The notes under the pieces are model-generated. The model was not told where the DNA came from and did not search any database. It saw only the letters and a program-made list of their open reading frames with translations. DNA of 64,000 nt, from the NCBI GenBank assembly GCA_964540905.1, contig CAZIOS010000014.1, forward strand, positions 5,622-69,621, given 5' to 3'. Position 1 is the first letter of the stretch, and each line of letters begins with the position of its first letter. The DNA comes from VAYN01 sp964540905 (GTDB taxonomy: Bacteria; Actinomycetota; Thermoleophilia; Solirubrobacterales; 70-9). The position numbers and the translations under genes were made by a program. This document shows positions 33,501-40,561 of this stretch, in pieces.

Positions 33501-33694
33501 TCGGCGCCGATCAGCATCGCGGTGAGCTGTGCAGCGCCGACCTCGGCCTCTAGGCCAAGCTCTTCGGCGCCGTCCCCCAGCCACTGGCCGGGGACCTCGC
33601 CCTCGCCGCAGTAGTAGTCCTCGGCGCCTTCGGCGACCTTCTCCAGGTAGTAGCGCTCCTGTCCGATGCCGAGCTTGCCGATCGAGAGCATCAC
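30566..33694 (-). CDS. MobF-family conjugative relaxase with RecD/TraI-like helicase
   Basis: The 1042-residue protein begins with a TrwC-type relaxase: candidate catalytic tyrosines in GQERYYLEK (about 15-16) and AEDYY (about 27-28), SFDLTFSAPKSVSLLWG-like motif at 87-101 and the HUH metal motif in DPQLHTHVLIAN (His167, His169). From about residue 425 it is a superfamily 1 helicase with Walker A GEAGSGKSF, Walker B LLVDEAGMVD, LVGDPEQLGEIEAGG and a C-terminal YAITTYCAQGTTVDRAFV motif. Such enzymes nick oriT and unwind the transferred strand. It is the only transfer gene in the element. The C-terminal 150 residues are a charged region of unknown role. Confidence 0.93.
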   Translation of the reverse strand: MMLSIGKLGIGQERYYLEKVAEGAEDYYCGEGEVPGQWLGDGAEELGLEAEVGAAQLTAMLIGADPRDGEPLLGRQGVPGRGSVPGFDLTFSAPKSVSLLWGLGGPVAAVEASAAHHASVEAALAYLQRQACWTRRGAGGREFVHGNGFLAAAYVHRSSRAGDPQLHTHVLIANATRGPDGRWTRLHHPAIYDHAKTASYIYEAHLRHELSRRLGVRWQEVRKGIAEIEGFADEHLREFSTRRRQILEAAGPDASARSMQVATLATRTSKEEVSRGELLERWRRRAQEIGLDREAIERTFDAEAQPRLALDAPAFDRAASYEQVGRAVTAGASHFDRREAIQAVADTLREGAPGAEVERLADAFLACEEVIPIGAGPKGERFTTRRIWELEREALAAAERMRAQGPSPAGEQVAARVIAARPTLKADQRQMVWRLLTDREGLAVVIGEAGSGKSFAIVAAAEGWAQAGSPLRACAPTWRAANVLRSDGLPATSIAALLVELDRAERDGGEGLARGSVLLVDEAGMVDSATLARLLDHAERAEAKLVLVGDPEQLGEIEAGGLFRALAERGEPIRLDQVIRHNHETDREAAKRIREGEGREALGLYRSEERVVIAPDAEARREAMVADWHQAFERGEDAVMVAKRNAEVARLNELARALRREAGGLGAAEIEVGEARFAAGDLVITRVNDRRADIYNRERWRVAEVHPEKRTVLLEGVDQSRSVEVGAAYLARTNPYGEAPALQHAYAITTYCAQGTTVDRAFVMADPSMDKQELYVAASRSREETFIYATPELQVQREEIAPRSPHLREGLAHIAEAMERDRAQLAAHDIAWRSALAPLSTAELLARRGELEQRCSELDRPALEQRIAWQAQNLRRVEQEIAGPLDRGPAHSEELHEEQQRLRAGLTEDRHRLGELGGPQELRGAQAELVAVEEALSERLRLAVAAAHVSPPPYVVKELGERPEDPAKRQIWDRAVRGIEGYRQQHGIEDAHRAFGPEPKPRAARTGWEHAMQQLWRSQRALGRDRPIARIRGLGRSLEIGR

Positions 33695-33948
33695 CCCATA
33701 CGTCCGATCGGGAGGGCGAGTGCCCCCGGAGATTCACTTCAAGTGATAGGGCGTGAGGGGGTTGCAGTTCGCTGTTGGGAGGAGGTCGGGGACCGCTGGG
33801 AGGGGGACCGGGCCTGTTGGCGAGCTTGCGGTTGCTGTCGGTCTGGCTGGCGGCTCGGCGAGGATGGTCCTCGAGGCTCTGATCTTTCTTCTGGCTTGAT
33901 GTCGTTGGCGAATGGCTGCGGTGTCATTGGCGAATAGGCTGCGGCTCG
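33695..33948. promoter_or_regulatory. Relaxase upstream region with palindrome and direct repeats (candidate oriT/operator)
   Basis: Between the relaxase and the small HTH gene lie a 13-base palindrome TCACTTCAAGTGA (33734-33746) close to the relaxase start and two direct repeats TTGGCGAATGGCTGCGG (33905-33921) and TTGGCGAATAGGCTGCGG (33927-33944) just before the ATG at 33949. Relaxase genes are commonly next to their oriT, so this is the place to look for it. No nic consensus could be identified by eye. Confidence 0.5.
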
Positions 33949-34158
33949 ATGCCGAGCGACCCCAAGCAGAAGGCCCGCGCCGAGGTCCGCCGCGCTCAGT
34001 CGCAGTTCGAGCAGACCGGGAGCAAGCACGAGGAAGCCCGCCAGGCCCGGCGCGAGAGCTTCGAGCGAGCGCGCAAGGCGGGCATGACGCTGCGCGAGAT
34101 CGGCGAGGCGGCCGGCCTGCACTGGTCACGCGTTGGAGAAATCCTCAAGAGGAAATAG
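33949..34158 (+). CDS. Small helix-turn-helix protein
   Basis: The 69-residue protein is a charged helical N-terminal half (AEVRRAQSQFEQTGSKHEEA, then ARRESFERARKAG) followed by a compact helix-turn-helix, MTLREIGEAAGLHWSRVGEI, like sigma-70 region 4 or homeodomain-like phage regulators. The helical half may dimerise. It is immediately downstream of the direct repeats at 33905-33944, which could be its own operator. Located among element maintenance genes. Confidence 0.65.
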   Translation: MPSDPKQKARAEVRRAQSQFEQTGSKHEEARQARRESFERARKAGMTLREIGEAAGLHWSRVGEILKRK

Positions 34159-34220
34159 CAGTTTTGTCGGTACCCCCCGACAAGGATGCTACGCTCGCAG
34201 GCGATCCCATAAAGAAGCGG

Positions 34221-34258
34221 CTCCCGGCGGTGTGTGACCACCAACCGGGAGCCTGACC
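34221..34258 (+). promoter_or_regulatory. Hairpin leader, copy A (shared with 47951-47984)
   Basis: CTCCCGG (34221-34227) pairs with CCGGGAG (34245-34251), and inside it GGTG (34229-34232) pairs with CACC (34239-34242), with a six-base loop and small bulges. GCCTGACC follows. The chromosomal copy has the same order: C-rich outer stem, GGTG/CACC inner stem, then GCCTGGCC and a ribosome site. Here the next gene starts 21 bases later after AAGGAGG, and CTCCTC just before the ATG could pair with that ribosome site. Confidence 0.6.
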
Positions 34259-34278
34259 ACAAGGAGGCGTAGCTCCTC

Positions 34279-34572
34279 ATGGCTGACGAGAACCCTACGG
34301 GGCACGGGCCGCTCGACCCGGCTTCCCCCGCCGCTGAAGACAGACGTACGGAGAGTGCCGTCCTGGCGTTCCTCCTCACCGAATACCCGAGCAAGCTCAC
34401 GGTCCCCGAGCTGTCCCTGGCGCTCAATACCGACCCCGGTGCCTTCTCCAGCGCGGACGCGGTGGAGCGGGCGGTGCGCGAGCTGGTCGGGGCGGGGCTC
34501 CTGCACTGCCAGGGCGGCTTCGTCTTGCCGACCCGGGCGGCGCTTTACTTCTCGCGCCTGGGGCTGGCCTGA
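34279..34572 (+). CDS. Small winged-helix-like protein of unknown function
   Basis: The 97-residue protein has an acidic, proline-rich N-terminus followed by a domain that looks like a winged helix: ESAVLAFLLTEYPSKLTVPE, LSLALNTDPGAFSSADAVER, then AVRELVGAGLLHCQGGFVLP. The helix-helix-wing order resembles transcriptional regulators of the MarR/ArsR type. It is preceded by the hairpin leader and an AAGGAGG site. Its TGA overlaps the ATG of the XRE gene (TGATG), so the two are coupled. Confidence 0.65.
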   Translation: MADENPTGHGPLDPASPAAEDRRTESAVLAFLLTEYPSKLTVPELSLALNTDPGAFSSADAVERAVRELVGAGLLHCQGGFVLPTRAALYFSRLGLA

Positions 34573-34856
34573 TGGACGCCTCTCGACAGATCGCCAGGGA
34601 GTTCGGGCTGAACATCGTCCGCTGCCGCAAGCTCGCCAACCTCTCTCAGGAAGAGCTGGGCTTTCGCGCCTCGCTGCATCGGACCGAGATCGGGCAGCTG
34701 GAGGGCGGCACCCGCCTGGCCCGCATCGACACCGTGATCAAGCTCGCCGGGGCGCTCTCGGTCCCGCCCGGCGATCTGCTCAAGGGGATGGCCTGGGCTC
34801 CCGGCCGCCAGCAGCTCGGCTGCTTCAAGGTGCGAGTGGAGGAGGAGGCGAGCTGA
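34572..34856 (+). CDS. XRE-family helix-turn-helix regulator
   Basis: The 94-residue protein contains a Cro/C1-type HTH: GLNIVRCRKLANLSQEELGF, RASLHRTEIGQLEGGTRLAR, then IDTVIKLAGALSVPPGDLLK. The QEELGFRASLHRTEIGxLE segment is nearly the same as in the chromosomal XRE protein at 45173, so the two are close paralogues. It likely controls element genes. It is coupled to the upstream winged-helix-like gene. Confidence 0.85.
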   Translation: MDASRQIAREFGLNIVRCRKLANLSQEELGFRASLHRTEIGQLEGGTRLARIDTVIKLAGALSVPPGDLLKGMAWAPGRQQLGCFKVRVEEEAS

Positions 34857-34944
34857 GGCCGGCCCGTCAGGCGATCGCGGCTCAGGAAATCATCAAGAAG
34901 GCGGGGCGTTTGGGCACTTGCGCTGATGTGCGTAGTGAGCGCCT

Positions 34945-35151
34945 ATGCCCGAGAGCCCAATTCTCACCGAGCCCCTGCTGGATGCCAACGACGCTGCGCG
35001 GCTGCTGAAGGTGCCGCGCAGCACGCTGTATGAGCTGGTGCGCTCGCGGGGGCTGCCGCATGTGAAGGTCGGACGCGGGTTGCGGTTCACCCGAGCGGAC
35101 CTCGGCGCCTGGATTGCCGAAAACAGCTACGGCCGCGGGGCGGGCCGATAG
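34945..35151 (+). CDS. xis: Excisionase-like (MerR-type HTH) protein
   Basis: The 68-residue protein has the AlpA/excisionase HTH pattern LLDANDAARLLKVPRSTLYE, followed by LVRSRGLPHVKVGRGLRFTR and ADLGAWI. These proteins bend attachment-site DNA and bias tyrosine integrases toward excision. It is encoded 1.1 kb from the integrase on the opposite strand and converges with two antitoxin-like genes. A helicase-loader or transcription role is less likely. The start ATG lacks a strong ribosome site. Confidence 0.8.
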   Translation: MPESPILTEPLLDANDAARLLKVPRSTLYELVRSRGLPHVKVGRGLRFTRADLGAWIAENSYGRGAGR

Positions 35152-35152
35152 A

Positions 35153-35491
35153 TCAGAGGACGACCAACTCGCGCTCGGGCTTCTCTGCGGACCCGAACTC
35201 GAAGCCGAGGACCGCGCGGGCGCCGAACGCATCGCCGAGCTTCTTGAGGGTCTGGGCGCTGGTGGCATGCTGGCCGCTCTCGATGCGCGATATCGCCGAG
35301 GCGGTCGTACCCATCCGAGCCGCCAGCTCCGCCTGGGTCAAGCCCAAAGCGCCGCGGCGCATGACGACGATCCGCGCCAATTCCTCGTAAGGCCTGAGGC
35401 GCTCGTACTCGGCTTGGAACTGGCGGATTTTGAGGGAGTCACTGATCTGGTCGGAAACGGTTGCGCCGACCGGACTGATCTGCTCGCCCAT
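35153..35491 (-). CDS. XRE-family antitoxin-like protein
   Basis: The 112-residue protein has a helical N-terminal half (RQFQAEYERLRPYEELARIV) and an XRE domain (RRGALGLTQAELAARMGTTA, SAISRIESGQHATSAQTLKK), ending FEFGSAEKPERELVVL. It resembles HigA/antitoxin-type repressors. It follows the second antitoxin gene by eight bases on the same strand, so the toxin gene is trailed by two tandem XRE genes. Which one neutralises the toxin cannot be told from the sequence. Confidence 0.8.
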   Translation of the reverse strand: MGEQISPVGATVSDQISDSLKIRQFQAEYERLRPYEELARIVVMRRGALGLTQAELAARMGTTASAISRIESGQHATSAQTLKKLGDAFGARAVLGFEFGSAEKPERELVVL

Positions 35492-35499
35492 CGCTCTGA

Positions 35500-35799
35500 C
35501 TACGCAGCGTCGGACCGGATGAAGCCAACCCGCACGCCAAAAGGCTCAGCTAGCGCCGAGAGCGTGGCGTAGGTGGGGTTCGCATCGCCGGTCTCGATCC
35601 GGCTGATCTCGCTCTGCGGGATTCCCGACTTCTTGGCGAGCTGTTTCTGGGTCAGCTTCTGCTCGCGACGAAGAGTCATCAACTCGCTGGCGATCGAGAA
35701 CTCGCGGCGCAGCTCGCGAAGCTCAGCCTCTGCGGCCGGGCCTTCGGCTCGGGCCTCAGACTCGATGTCCTCGATCAGTTTGCTGAAGTCGTTGCTCAT
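35500..35799 (-). CDS. higA: HigA-type XRE antitoxin
   Basis: The 99-residue protein has an XRE domain (LMTLRREQKLTQKQLAKKSG, IPQSEISRIETGDANPTYAT) with a helical N-terminus (NDFSKLIEDIESEARAEGPA). This is the arrangement of HigA antitoxins paired with Gp49-type HigB. The ATG is preceded by AGGAGA, which lies in the right arm of a hairpin at 35805-35826. A strong palindrome (35828-35845) lies just upstream and is a likely autorepression operator. Toxin-first order is typical of higBA. Confidence 0.85.
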   Translation of the reverse strand: MSNDFSKLIEDIESEARAEGPAAEAELRELRREFSIASELMTLRREQKLTQKQLAKKSGIPQSEISRIETGDANPTYATLSALAEPFGVRVGFIRSDAA

Positions 35800-35804
35800 C
35801 TCGC

Positions 35805-35845
35805 TCTCCTGACGGTCATCAGGAGATTATGGGCTATATCCCATA
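35805..35845 (-). promoter_or_regulatory. Operator palindrome and ribosome-site hairpin of the antitoxin genes
   Basis: TATGGG (35828-35833) and CCCATA (35840-35845) form an 18-base palindrome around CTATAT, a good XRE operator shape with a built-in TATA. Next to it TCTCCTGA (35805-35812) and TCAGGAGA (35819-35826) are perfect arms around six bases. On the minus strand the proximal arm contains the AGGAGA ribosome site of higA, so the hairpin could limit translation. Confidence 0.6.
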
Positions 35846-35874
35846 TCAAGTCAAGGCCGCTGTTTCTTCGCTCG

Positions 35875-36291
35875 TTACTGCGAGCGCCATTTGCGCAGCC
35901 GCTGTCTCGCCACCTCAATCTCGCGCTGCTGGCGACGCCCCTTCGGGTCCTCCCCCTTGTCGTAGCCGTGAAGGAGCAGGATTCGGTGGTCGCCGTATGC
36001 GTGACAGAAGACTCGCAGGCTGATCCGCTCGACCCTCTTGATCTTGCGGCCCTTCTGCGTGGCCTCGTAGCTGCGCTTCCGCATAAGGCGAAACTCGAAG
36101 ACTCCGGCGCCGAGCTGCTTCCCCCACGCCTTCTCATCACAGACCGAGATCCCCTGGCCTTGGAGAACCTGCTCCATTGCGACGCCGATCGCATGTCGCT
36201 TGGCCGGCGCCAGTTCCTTGATCCACCGCAGGCAGGGCTTGTCGCCATCGTCTTCCGCGAAGAAGTCGAGCTGGTACGGGCGCGGAACCAC
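35875..36291 (-). CDS. higB: HigB/Gp49-type toxin (RelE superfamily)
   Basis: The 138-residue protein has the Gp49-like HigB pattern: FFAEDDGDKPCLRWIKELAP at the N-terminus, the central beta strands VFEFRLMRKRSYEATQKGRK and RISLRVFCHAYGDHRILLLH, and a basic C-terminal helix YDKGEDPKGRRQQREIEVAR. RelE-fold toxins cut mRNA on the ribosome. It starts five bases after the integrase stop and precedes the antitoxin genes by 75 bases. Such loci stabilise integrated elements by post-segregational killing. The toxin may be partly cotranscribed with the integrase. Confidence 0.85.
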   Translation of the reverse strand: MVPRPYQLDFFAEDDGDKPCLRWIKELAPAKRHAIGVAMEQVLQGQGISVCDEKAWGKQLGAGVFEFRLMRKRSYEATQKGRKIKRVERISLRVFCHAYGDHRILLLHGYDKGEDPKGRRQQREIEVARQRLRKWRSQ

Positions 36292-36296
36292 GAGAG

Positions 36297-37577
36297 TCAG
36301 CCGCCCGCACGAAGCACCGCGGGTGGAGGCGCCGAAGCCTCCTTCAGCGCCGCGGACAGCTTTTCGGCGGCGTCGACCTGGGGGACGTGGTGGACGTAGA
36401 TCATCGTTGTTGAGATGTCAGCGTGGCCCATGTACGCCTTCACGTCAGAGAGGGGGAAGACCTGGACGGCGAGGGTACCGAAGCTGTGGCGAAGGTCGTG
36501 GAAGCGGATGTGGCCGATGCCGGCCGCCTCCAGGGCCGCGTAGAAGCGCCGTCGTAGGGCCGAGTCCTCGACGTAATCGCCCGTGGCGTTGACGAACACG
36601 AGGTCGTCGGGCTCGGTCCAAGATGGACGGCGGCTGAGTTCGTCCAGGGCACGGGCAACCTGGTCGGTCATCGGCACGCTGCGCACGCGGCCGGACTTCG
36701 GCGCGTCCTCGTGGCGCAGGACGTAGGAGTGGCGGATGCGGATAAGCCGCTTCTCGAAGTCGAGGTCGCGCCAGCGCAGACTGCGCAGCTCGCCGAGACG
36801 CAGCCCGGCGAAGGCCGCGGTGAGGAAGATCGCGGCGTCCTGCTCGTCCTGGGCGCGCAGCGTCGCCTGCCACTCCGGCCCGGTCGGGTACTTCGGCGGT
36901 TTGCGGTGGCGCCCCTCGCGTGCGGCGCGCGCCAGCGCCTCCACCTCGGCGGCGGAAAGCACGTCGAAGTCCCCGGAGCGCCGGACCGGCTGGCGCTCGG
37001 CGCCGGCCACGGCGTTGGCCGCCAGGCCGTAGGTGCGCTGCGCCCGTTTGAGGATGCTGTGCATGACGCCGAGGTACTTGTTGATCGTCCGCGCCGAAAG
37101 CTCCTCGCCATTCAGCATCCCGCCACCGGCAACCAGGCTCACACGCCAGGCGTCGATCTGGGGCGTCGTGATCTCCTCGAGCCTGGCCTCGCCGAACTCG
37201 GGGAGCAGGCGCTTCTCAACGATCCAACGGTAGTCCTTGATCGTCGCCGGACGGCGCTTGCGATCGAACTCGACGTAGCGCAGCCACTCTCGTGCCGCCT
37301 CCTCGAAGGTGATCGTCGCAACACGACGCTGGCGGCCGACGATCCGGCTCGTCCTGGCATCGACGAGGATCGCGTCCAGCTCGCGCTGGGCTCCCTGTCT
37401 GGTCATGTAGCCCTCGCCGGGCCGGCCCCGCTTGCTCCAGACACGACCGAGGACGACCTGATGCTGGCCCTCGCCATCGCGCCACTTCGCCATCCAGCGG
37501 TCACCGGACTTGCGCGCCATGCGGAAGACATGGCCGCTGATCGGCGCTTCGCGGTGGTGAATCGGCGACAAACTCAT
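36297..37577 (-). CDS. int: Tyrosine recombinase (site-specific integrase)
   Basis: The 426-residue integrase has an N-terminal arm-binding part, a SAM-like core-binding domain (TFEEAAREWLRYVEFDRKRR ... LGVMHSILKRAQRTYGLAAN) and the catalytic domain with the first Arg in AFAGLRLGELRSLRWRDLDF. The HDLRHSFG box and the final HxxxxTTMIYVH tyrosine in GHADISTTMIYVHHV are also present, so all catalytic residues are intact. It lies 137 bases from attR and should catalyse integration into and excision from the tRNA gene. Start at 37577 is an ATG. A shorter start at GHVFRMARK (ATG in frame) is also plausible. Confidence 0.95.
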   Translation of the reverse strand: MSLSPIHHREAPISGHVFRMARKSGDRWMAKWRDGEGQHQVVLGRVWSKRGRPGEGYMTRQGAQRELDAILVDARTSRIVGRQRRVATITFEEAAREWLRYVEFDRKRRPATIKDYRWIVEKRLLPEFGEARLEEITTPQIDAWRVSLVAGGGMLNGEELSARTINKYLGVMHSILKRAQRTYGLAANAVAGAERQPVRRSGDFDVLSAAEVEALARAAREGRHRKPPKYPTGPEWQATLRAQDEQDAAIFLTAAFAGLRLGELRSLRWRDLDFEKRLIRIRHSYVLRHEDAPKSGRVRSVPMTDQVARALDELSRRPSWTEPDDLVFVNATGDYVEDSALRRRFYAALEAAGIGHIRFHDLRHSFGTLAVQVFPLSDVKAYMGHADISTTMIYVHHVPQVDAAEKLSAALKEASAPPPAVLRAGG

Positions 37578-37604
37578 CCTTGGGTATTATCGCGCGGATC
37601 GGCC

Positions 37605-37632
37605 AAAATGTGTCCCGAAAAATGTCCCCAAC
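37605..37632 (+). repeat. Right subterminal TGTCCC repeats (candidate integrase arm sites)
   Basis: AAAATGTGTCCCG is followed by AAAAATGTCCCCAAC. It mirrors the left subterminal copy at 13273-13299 in sequence and orientation and lies between the integrase start and attR, where arm-type sites are expected. Confidence 0.55.
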
Positions 37633-37714
37633 TAGGCACAACTGACCCCAACTCGACTGAACTAGCCAGACAGAACTCCCTGCAAATCAACATATTCCTC
37701 CTCCAAAGAAGTCG

Positions 37715-37756
37715 ATCATAATCCGCGTGTCGGGGGTTCGAGTCCCTCCTCCGGCA
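37715..37756 (+). repeat. attR: 42-bp direct repeat (right junction of the integrated element)
   Basis: This is an exact copy of the last 42 bases of the tRNA gene at 13176-13217. No 5' half of a tRNA precedes it, so it is not a functional tRNA but the displaced 3' end left by integration. It marks the return to chromosomal sequence. Confidence 0.96.
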
Positions 37757-37812
37757 CTCCTCCGACCAAAGAACCCAGCCGTTCCAGCACCTCCCGCAGC
37801 TACGATGATGGC

Positions 37813-39354
37813 ATGCAGTGGGGGTCTGGCTGTGGGAGCCGCGTGGTCCGCACCCTGGTGGCTTGCTGGGTCGCCTTCGTGGGCCTGATCGTGGTGCTGC
37901 CAGCGACCGGGACCGCGGCGAGCTGGGACACGACGCGCCTGCCCGGGCCGGCGGAAAAGGTGTTCCTGCTCGGGGTCTCCTGCCCGTCGCAGGAGCTGTG
38001 CGTGGCGGTCGGCACCGACAACCTGATCGCTTCCACCACCGACCCGAGCGGCGGAGCCTCCGCCTGGCACTACGTCTACGCGGGGGAAGGGCCCTGGCCC
38101 GACACCGACAACTGGCCGATCGAATTCATCTCCGGGCGCCAGATTCAGGGCATCTCCTGCCCCACCAGCGGCCTCTGCGTCGCCGTCACCGACCAGGGCT
38201 TCATCTACGCGTCCACCGACCCCACCGGATCGGCCGCGGCCTGGCAGGCGGTTCAAGTCGACGATGGGAAGGGTCGCAACACGCACCTCTTCGGCGTCTC
38301 CTGTCCGACCACCGGCCTCTGCGTCGCGGTCTCGGGAAAGCGAACGGACAACGGCAAGATCTTCACCACCAACGATCCGACCGGTCCCGCCAGCGCCTGG
38401 AGCGAATTCGAACTGGGCGGAGAATTCGAATTCCGCTCCGTTTCATGTCCTTCCGCCTCGCTGTGCGCGGCAGTCGACAACAAGGGGCGAATCGTGGCCT
38501 CGACCGATCCTACCGGCGGCCCGACGGCCTGGCACCTGGTCGGCTCGCCCGGAGGCGGAGGCGCGCTGAGCTCGGTCACCTGTCTCTCCGCTCCGTTTTG
38601 CCTCAGCGGCAATCAGAGCGGCAACCTGCTGACCTCGACCGATCCCACGGCGGGCGCCGGCAGCTGGAACGAGGTGAACGGCGGCGGCTCGGTTCAGATC
38701 ACCGGCGTCACCTGCGCCGCGACCAGCCAGTGCCTCGCGGTCGACGACAACGGCGACGTCATCACCTCGACCGATCCGACCGGCGGCGCTGGCGCCTGGC
38801 GCTTCGCCAACGTCCAGGCCTTCACCAGCCAGGAAGGGAACGGCCTTTTCGCAGCCTCCTGCCCCTCGTCCTCCCTCTGCGCGCTCGTGGGCTCGCGCGG
38901 GACCATCCTCACCAGCGAAGACCCCTTTGTCGCCGACAATCCCTCCGCGACCCGATCCGCGTCGCACGCTCGGCGTCGAGTCCGGCGGCCCCGGGCGCGC
39001 ATCGCGACCCTGGAGGCTCCCAGCGAAAGGCAGCTCGAACACCACCGGGGCAAGGTCTACGTCCGCTTCTACGCCCGCGCGGAGACCCGTGGCTTCCTCT
39101 GCCGACTGGATCGCCATCACTTCCGTCCCTGCCATTCCCCGACGCATTACCACGTTGGCGACGGCGAGCACGTCTTCCGGGTGCGGGCAATCGGCTACTC
39201 CGGGCTGAGGGGACCGGTGGCCTCCGAACGGTTCACGGTCGGCCCCGTCTGCGAAGTGCGAAGGCACAAGATCAGGCCGTGCCCGCATGGGCAATCTCCC
39301 GTGCGCTTTCACCCAGCCTGGTCTGTGAGGTCTGGCGGTCCCACTCGACGATGA
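37813..39354 (+). CDS. Secreted repeat protein with SCPxxxLCVAV motifs
   Basis: The 513-residue protein starts with a signal sequence (VVRTLVACWVAFVGLIVVLP, then ATGTAA). It contains about seven repeats of roughly 45 residues built around GVSCPSxxLCVAVxxxGxIxxSTDPTGxxxAW, each with a Cys pair. The strand periodicity suggests a beta-propeller-like fold. Repeats of this kind are common in secreted proteins of Thermoleophilia-type genomes as I recall, but their role is unknown. The last 120 residues are basic and histidine-rich with a different Cys pattern (FLCRLDRHHFRPC). It lies immediately outside attR, so it belongs to the chromosome. Confidence 0.82.
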   Translation: MQWGSGCGSRVVRTLVACWVAFVGLIVVLPATGTAASWDTTRLPGPAEKVFLLGVSCPSQELCVAVGTDNLIASTTDPSGGASAWHYVYAGEGPWPDTDNWPIEFISGRQIQGISCPTSGLCVAVTDQGFIYASTDPTGSAAAWQAVQVDDGKGRNTHLFGVSCPTTGLCVAVSGKRTDNGKIFTTNDPTGPASAWSEFELGGEFEFRSVSCPSASLCAAVDNKGRIVASTDPTGGPTAWHLVGSPGGGGALSSVTCLSAPFCLSGNQSGNLLTSTDPTAGAGSWNEVNGGGSVQITGVTCAATSQCLAVDDNGDVITSTDPTGGAGAWRFANVQAFTSQEGNGLFAASCPSSSLCALVGSRGTILTSEDPFVADNPSATRSASHARRRVRRPRARIATLEAPSERQLEHHRGKVYVRFYARAETRGFLCRLDRHHFRPCHSPTHYHVGDGEHVFRVRAIGYSGLRGPVASERFTVGPVCEVRRHKIRPCPHGQSPVRFHPAWSVRSGGPTRR

Positions 39355-39430
39355 CCTATTCGACCGGATCTGATCCGGGAATCCATGGCCCGAGGCGACG
39401 ACCGGGGCGCGGAAGCGATATGACCTGCCC

Positions 39431-40126
39431 GTGACCGACGACGCCAGCACTGAAAACTTCGCCAGCTACGCTGCGGCTCGTGGGCTGACGCTCGAGCCCG
39501 ACGCCCGCCTGCCGCGGACGACGCCGCTGCTGGCCGAGGGGGAGCTGCGCAGCGTCGAGGCGGTGGCGAGCGGCTGGCTCTCGACCTACGTCGAAGCGCA
39601 GCTGGCGCTGATCACGCGCGACGAGGTGACCACCGACGCACAGGGGGTCGAGACCAAGGGCGAGGCGCACTTCACGGTCGCGATCACCCACGTGCCGAAG
39701 GCGAAGCGGTTCGTGCCCTGGCTGCTCTGCCAGCGGGTCGAGGACGCCCACCTGCTGGGCCGTGCCGCCGACGCGCTGATCCATGGCAACGATCGCGTCC
39801 ACTTCGAGAGCGCCGAGCTCGAGCAGCGCTACCGGATCTTCGCCTCGCCCAAGCGCGACGACACCTGGCTGCACGAGCTCTTCTCCCCCAGCTTCATCGT
39901 CTTCCTGCTCGAACGGGCGTCGAAGGGACTCGCCTTCGAGTACGTCGAAGGCACGCTCTGCGTCAGCCTGGTCGGCCGCCAGACGCTGACCGAGGACCTC
40001 GACCTGCTGCGCGATGCCACGGTCGAACTGGTCGCCCGGATCCGGTCCGAGATCCGCGAGGCGCTCGGCCCCGCCAAGGGCCGCTCGGCCCCCACTCCCC
40101 CGGGCTTCCCGCCGGCGGCGGCCTGA
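39431..40126 (+). CDS. Hypothetical soluble protein
   Basis: The 231-residue product begins at a GTG (VTDDASTENFASYAAARGLT). It has no membrane segment and an alpha-beta appearance: ARLPRTTPLLAEGELRSVEA, EAHFTVAITHVPKAKRFVPW, then FAYVEGTLCVSLVGRQTLTE-like strands near the C-terminus. It resembles proteins that recognise a beta-barrel hydrophobic ligand, but I could not place it in a family. No strong ribosome site is seen before the GTG, so the start is tentative. It converges with dtd. Confidence 0.6.
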   Translation: MTDDASTENFASYAAARGLTLEPDARLPRTTPLLAEGELRSVEAVASGWLSTYVEAQLALITRDEVTTDAQGVETKGEAHFTVAITHVPKAKRFVPWLLCQRVEDAHLLGRAADALIHGNDRVHFESAELEQRYRIFASPKRDDTWLHELFSPSFIVFLLERASKGLAFEYVEGTLCVSLVGRQTLTEDLDLLRDATVELVARIRSEIREALGPAKGRSAPTPPGFPPAAA

Positions 40127-40144
40127 CCGCGCCCGGCGGTGGGC

Positions 40145-40561
40145 TCAGGCCTCCAGCAGCAGCGTCACCGGGCCGTCGTTGACCAGCGCCACCCCCATGC
40201 AGGCGCCGAAGACGCCCTTCGCCGCCCCCAGTCGCTCGCAGAAGCGGTCGTAGAGCGGCTCGGCGTCCTCGGGCCGGGCCGCCTCGGTGTAACTGGGGCG
40301 ATTGCCGCGGCGGGCGTCGCCATAGAGCGTGAACTGGCTGACGCAGAGCGCCTCGCGCGCGCCCAGCGGCTCGTTCATCCGCCCCTCGGCGTCGTCGAAG
40401 ACCCGCAGCGCCCGCACCTTCTCGGCGAGCCGGTCCGCCTGCTCCTCGCCATCGTCGACGCCGACCCCGAGCAGCACCAGCAGCCCTGGCCCGATCTGCG
40501 CCACCCGCTCGCCCTCGACGTCGACCGCCGCCTGGCTGACCCGCTGGACCAGCGCCCTCAC
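40145..40561 (-). CDS. dtd: D-aminoacyl-tRNA deacylase
   Basis: The 138-residue protein begins with GTG at 40561 and reads VRALVQRVSQAAVDVEGERV, the DTD N-terminus. The conserved motifs CVSQFTLYGDARRGNRPSYT (SQxTLYxxxxKGxRP family motif) and ACMGVALVNDGPVTLLLEA (the GxMxVxLxNDGPVT motif) are intact. DTD hydrolyses D-aminoacyl-tRNAs and Gly-tRNA(Ala). The GTG overlaps the dsbA-like stop, so the genes are coupled. Confidence 0.95.
   Translation of the reverse strand: MRALVQRVSQAAVDVEGERVAQIGPGLLVLLGVGVDDGEEQADRLAEKVRALRVFDDAEGRMNEPLGAREALCVSQFTLYGDARRGNRPSYTEAARPEDAEPLYDRFCERLGAAKGVFGACMGVALVNDGPVTLLLEA

Noticed and set aside
37715..37756. A second tRNA gene
   Set aside because: Only the 3' 42 bases are present. 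No acceptor 5' strand or D-arm precedes them, so it is attR.
37813..39354. The repeat protein as cargo of the integrated element
   Set aside because: It lies to the right of attR, so it is chromosomal by the repeat boundary.
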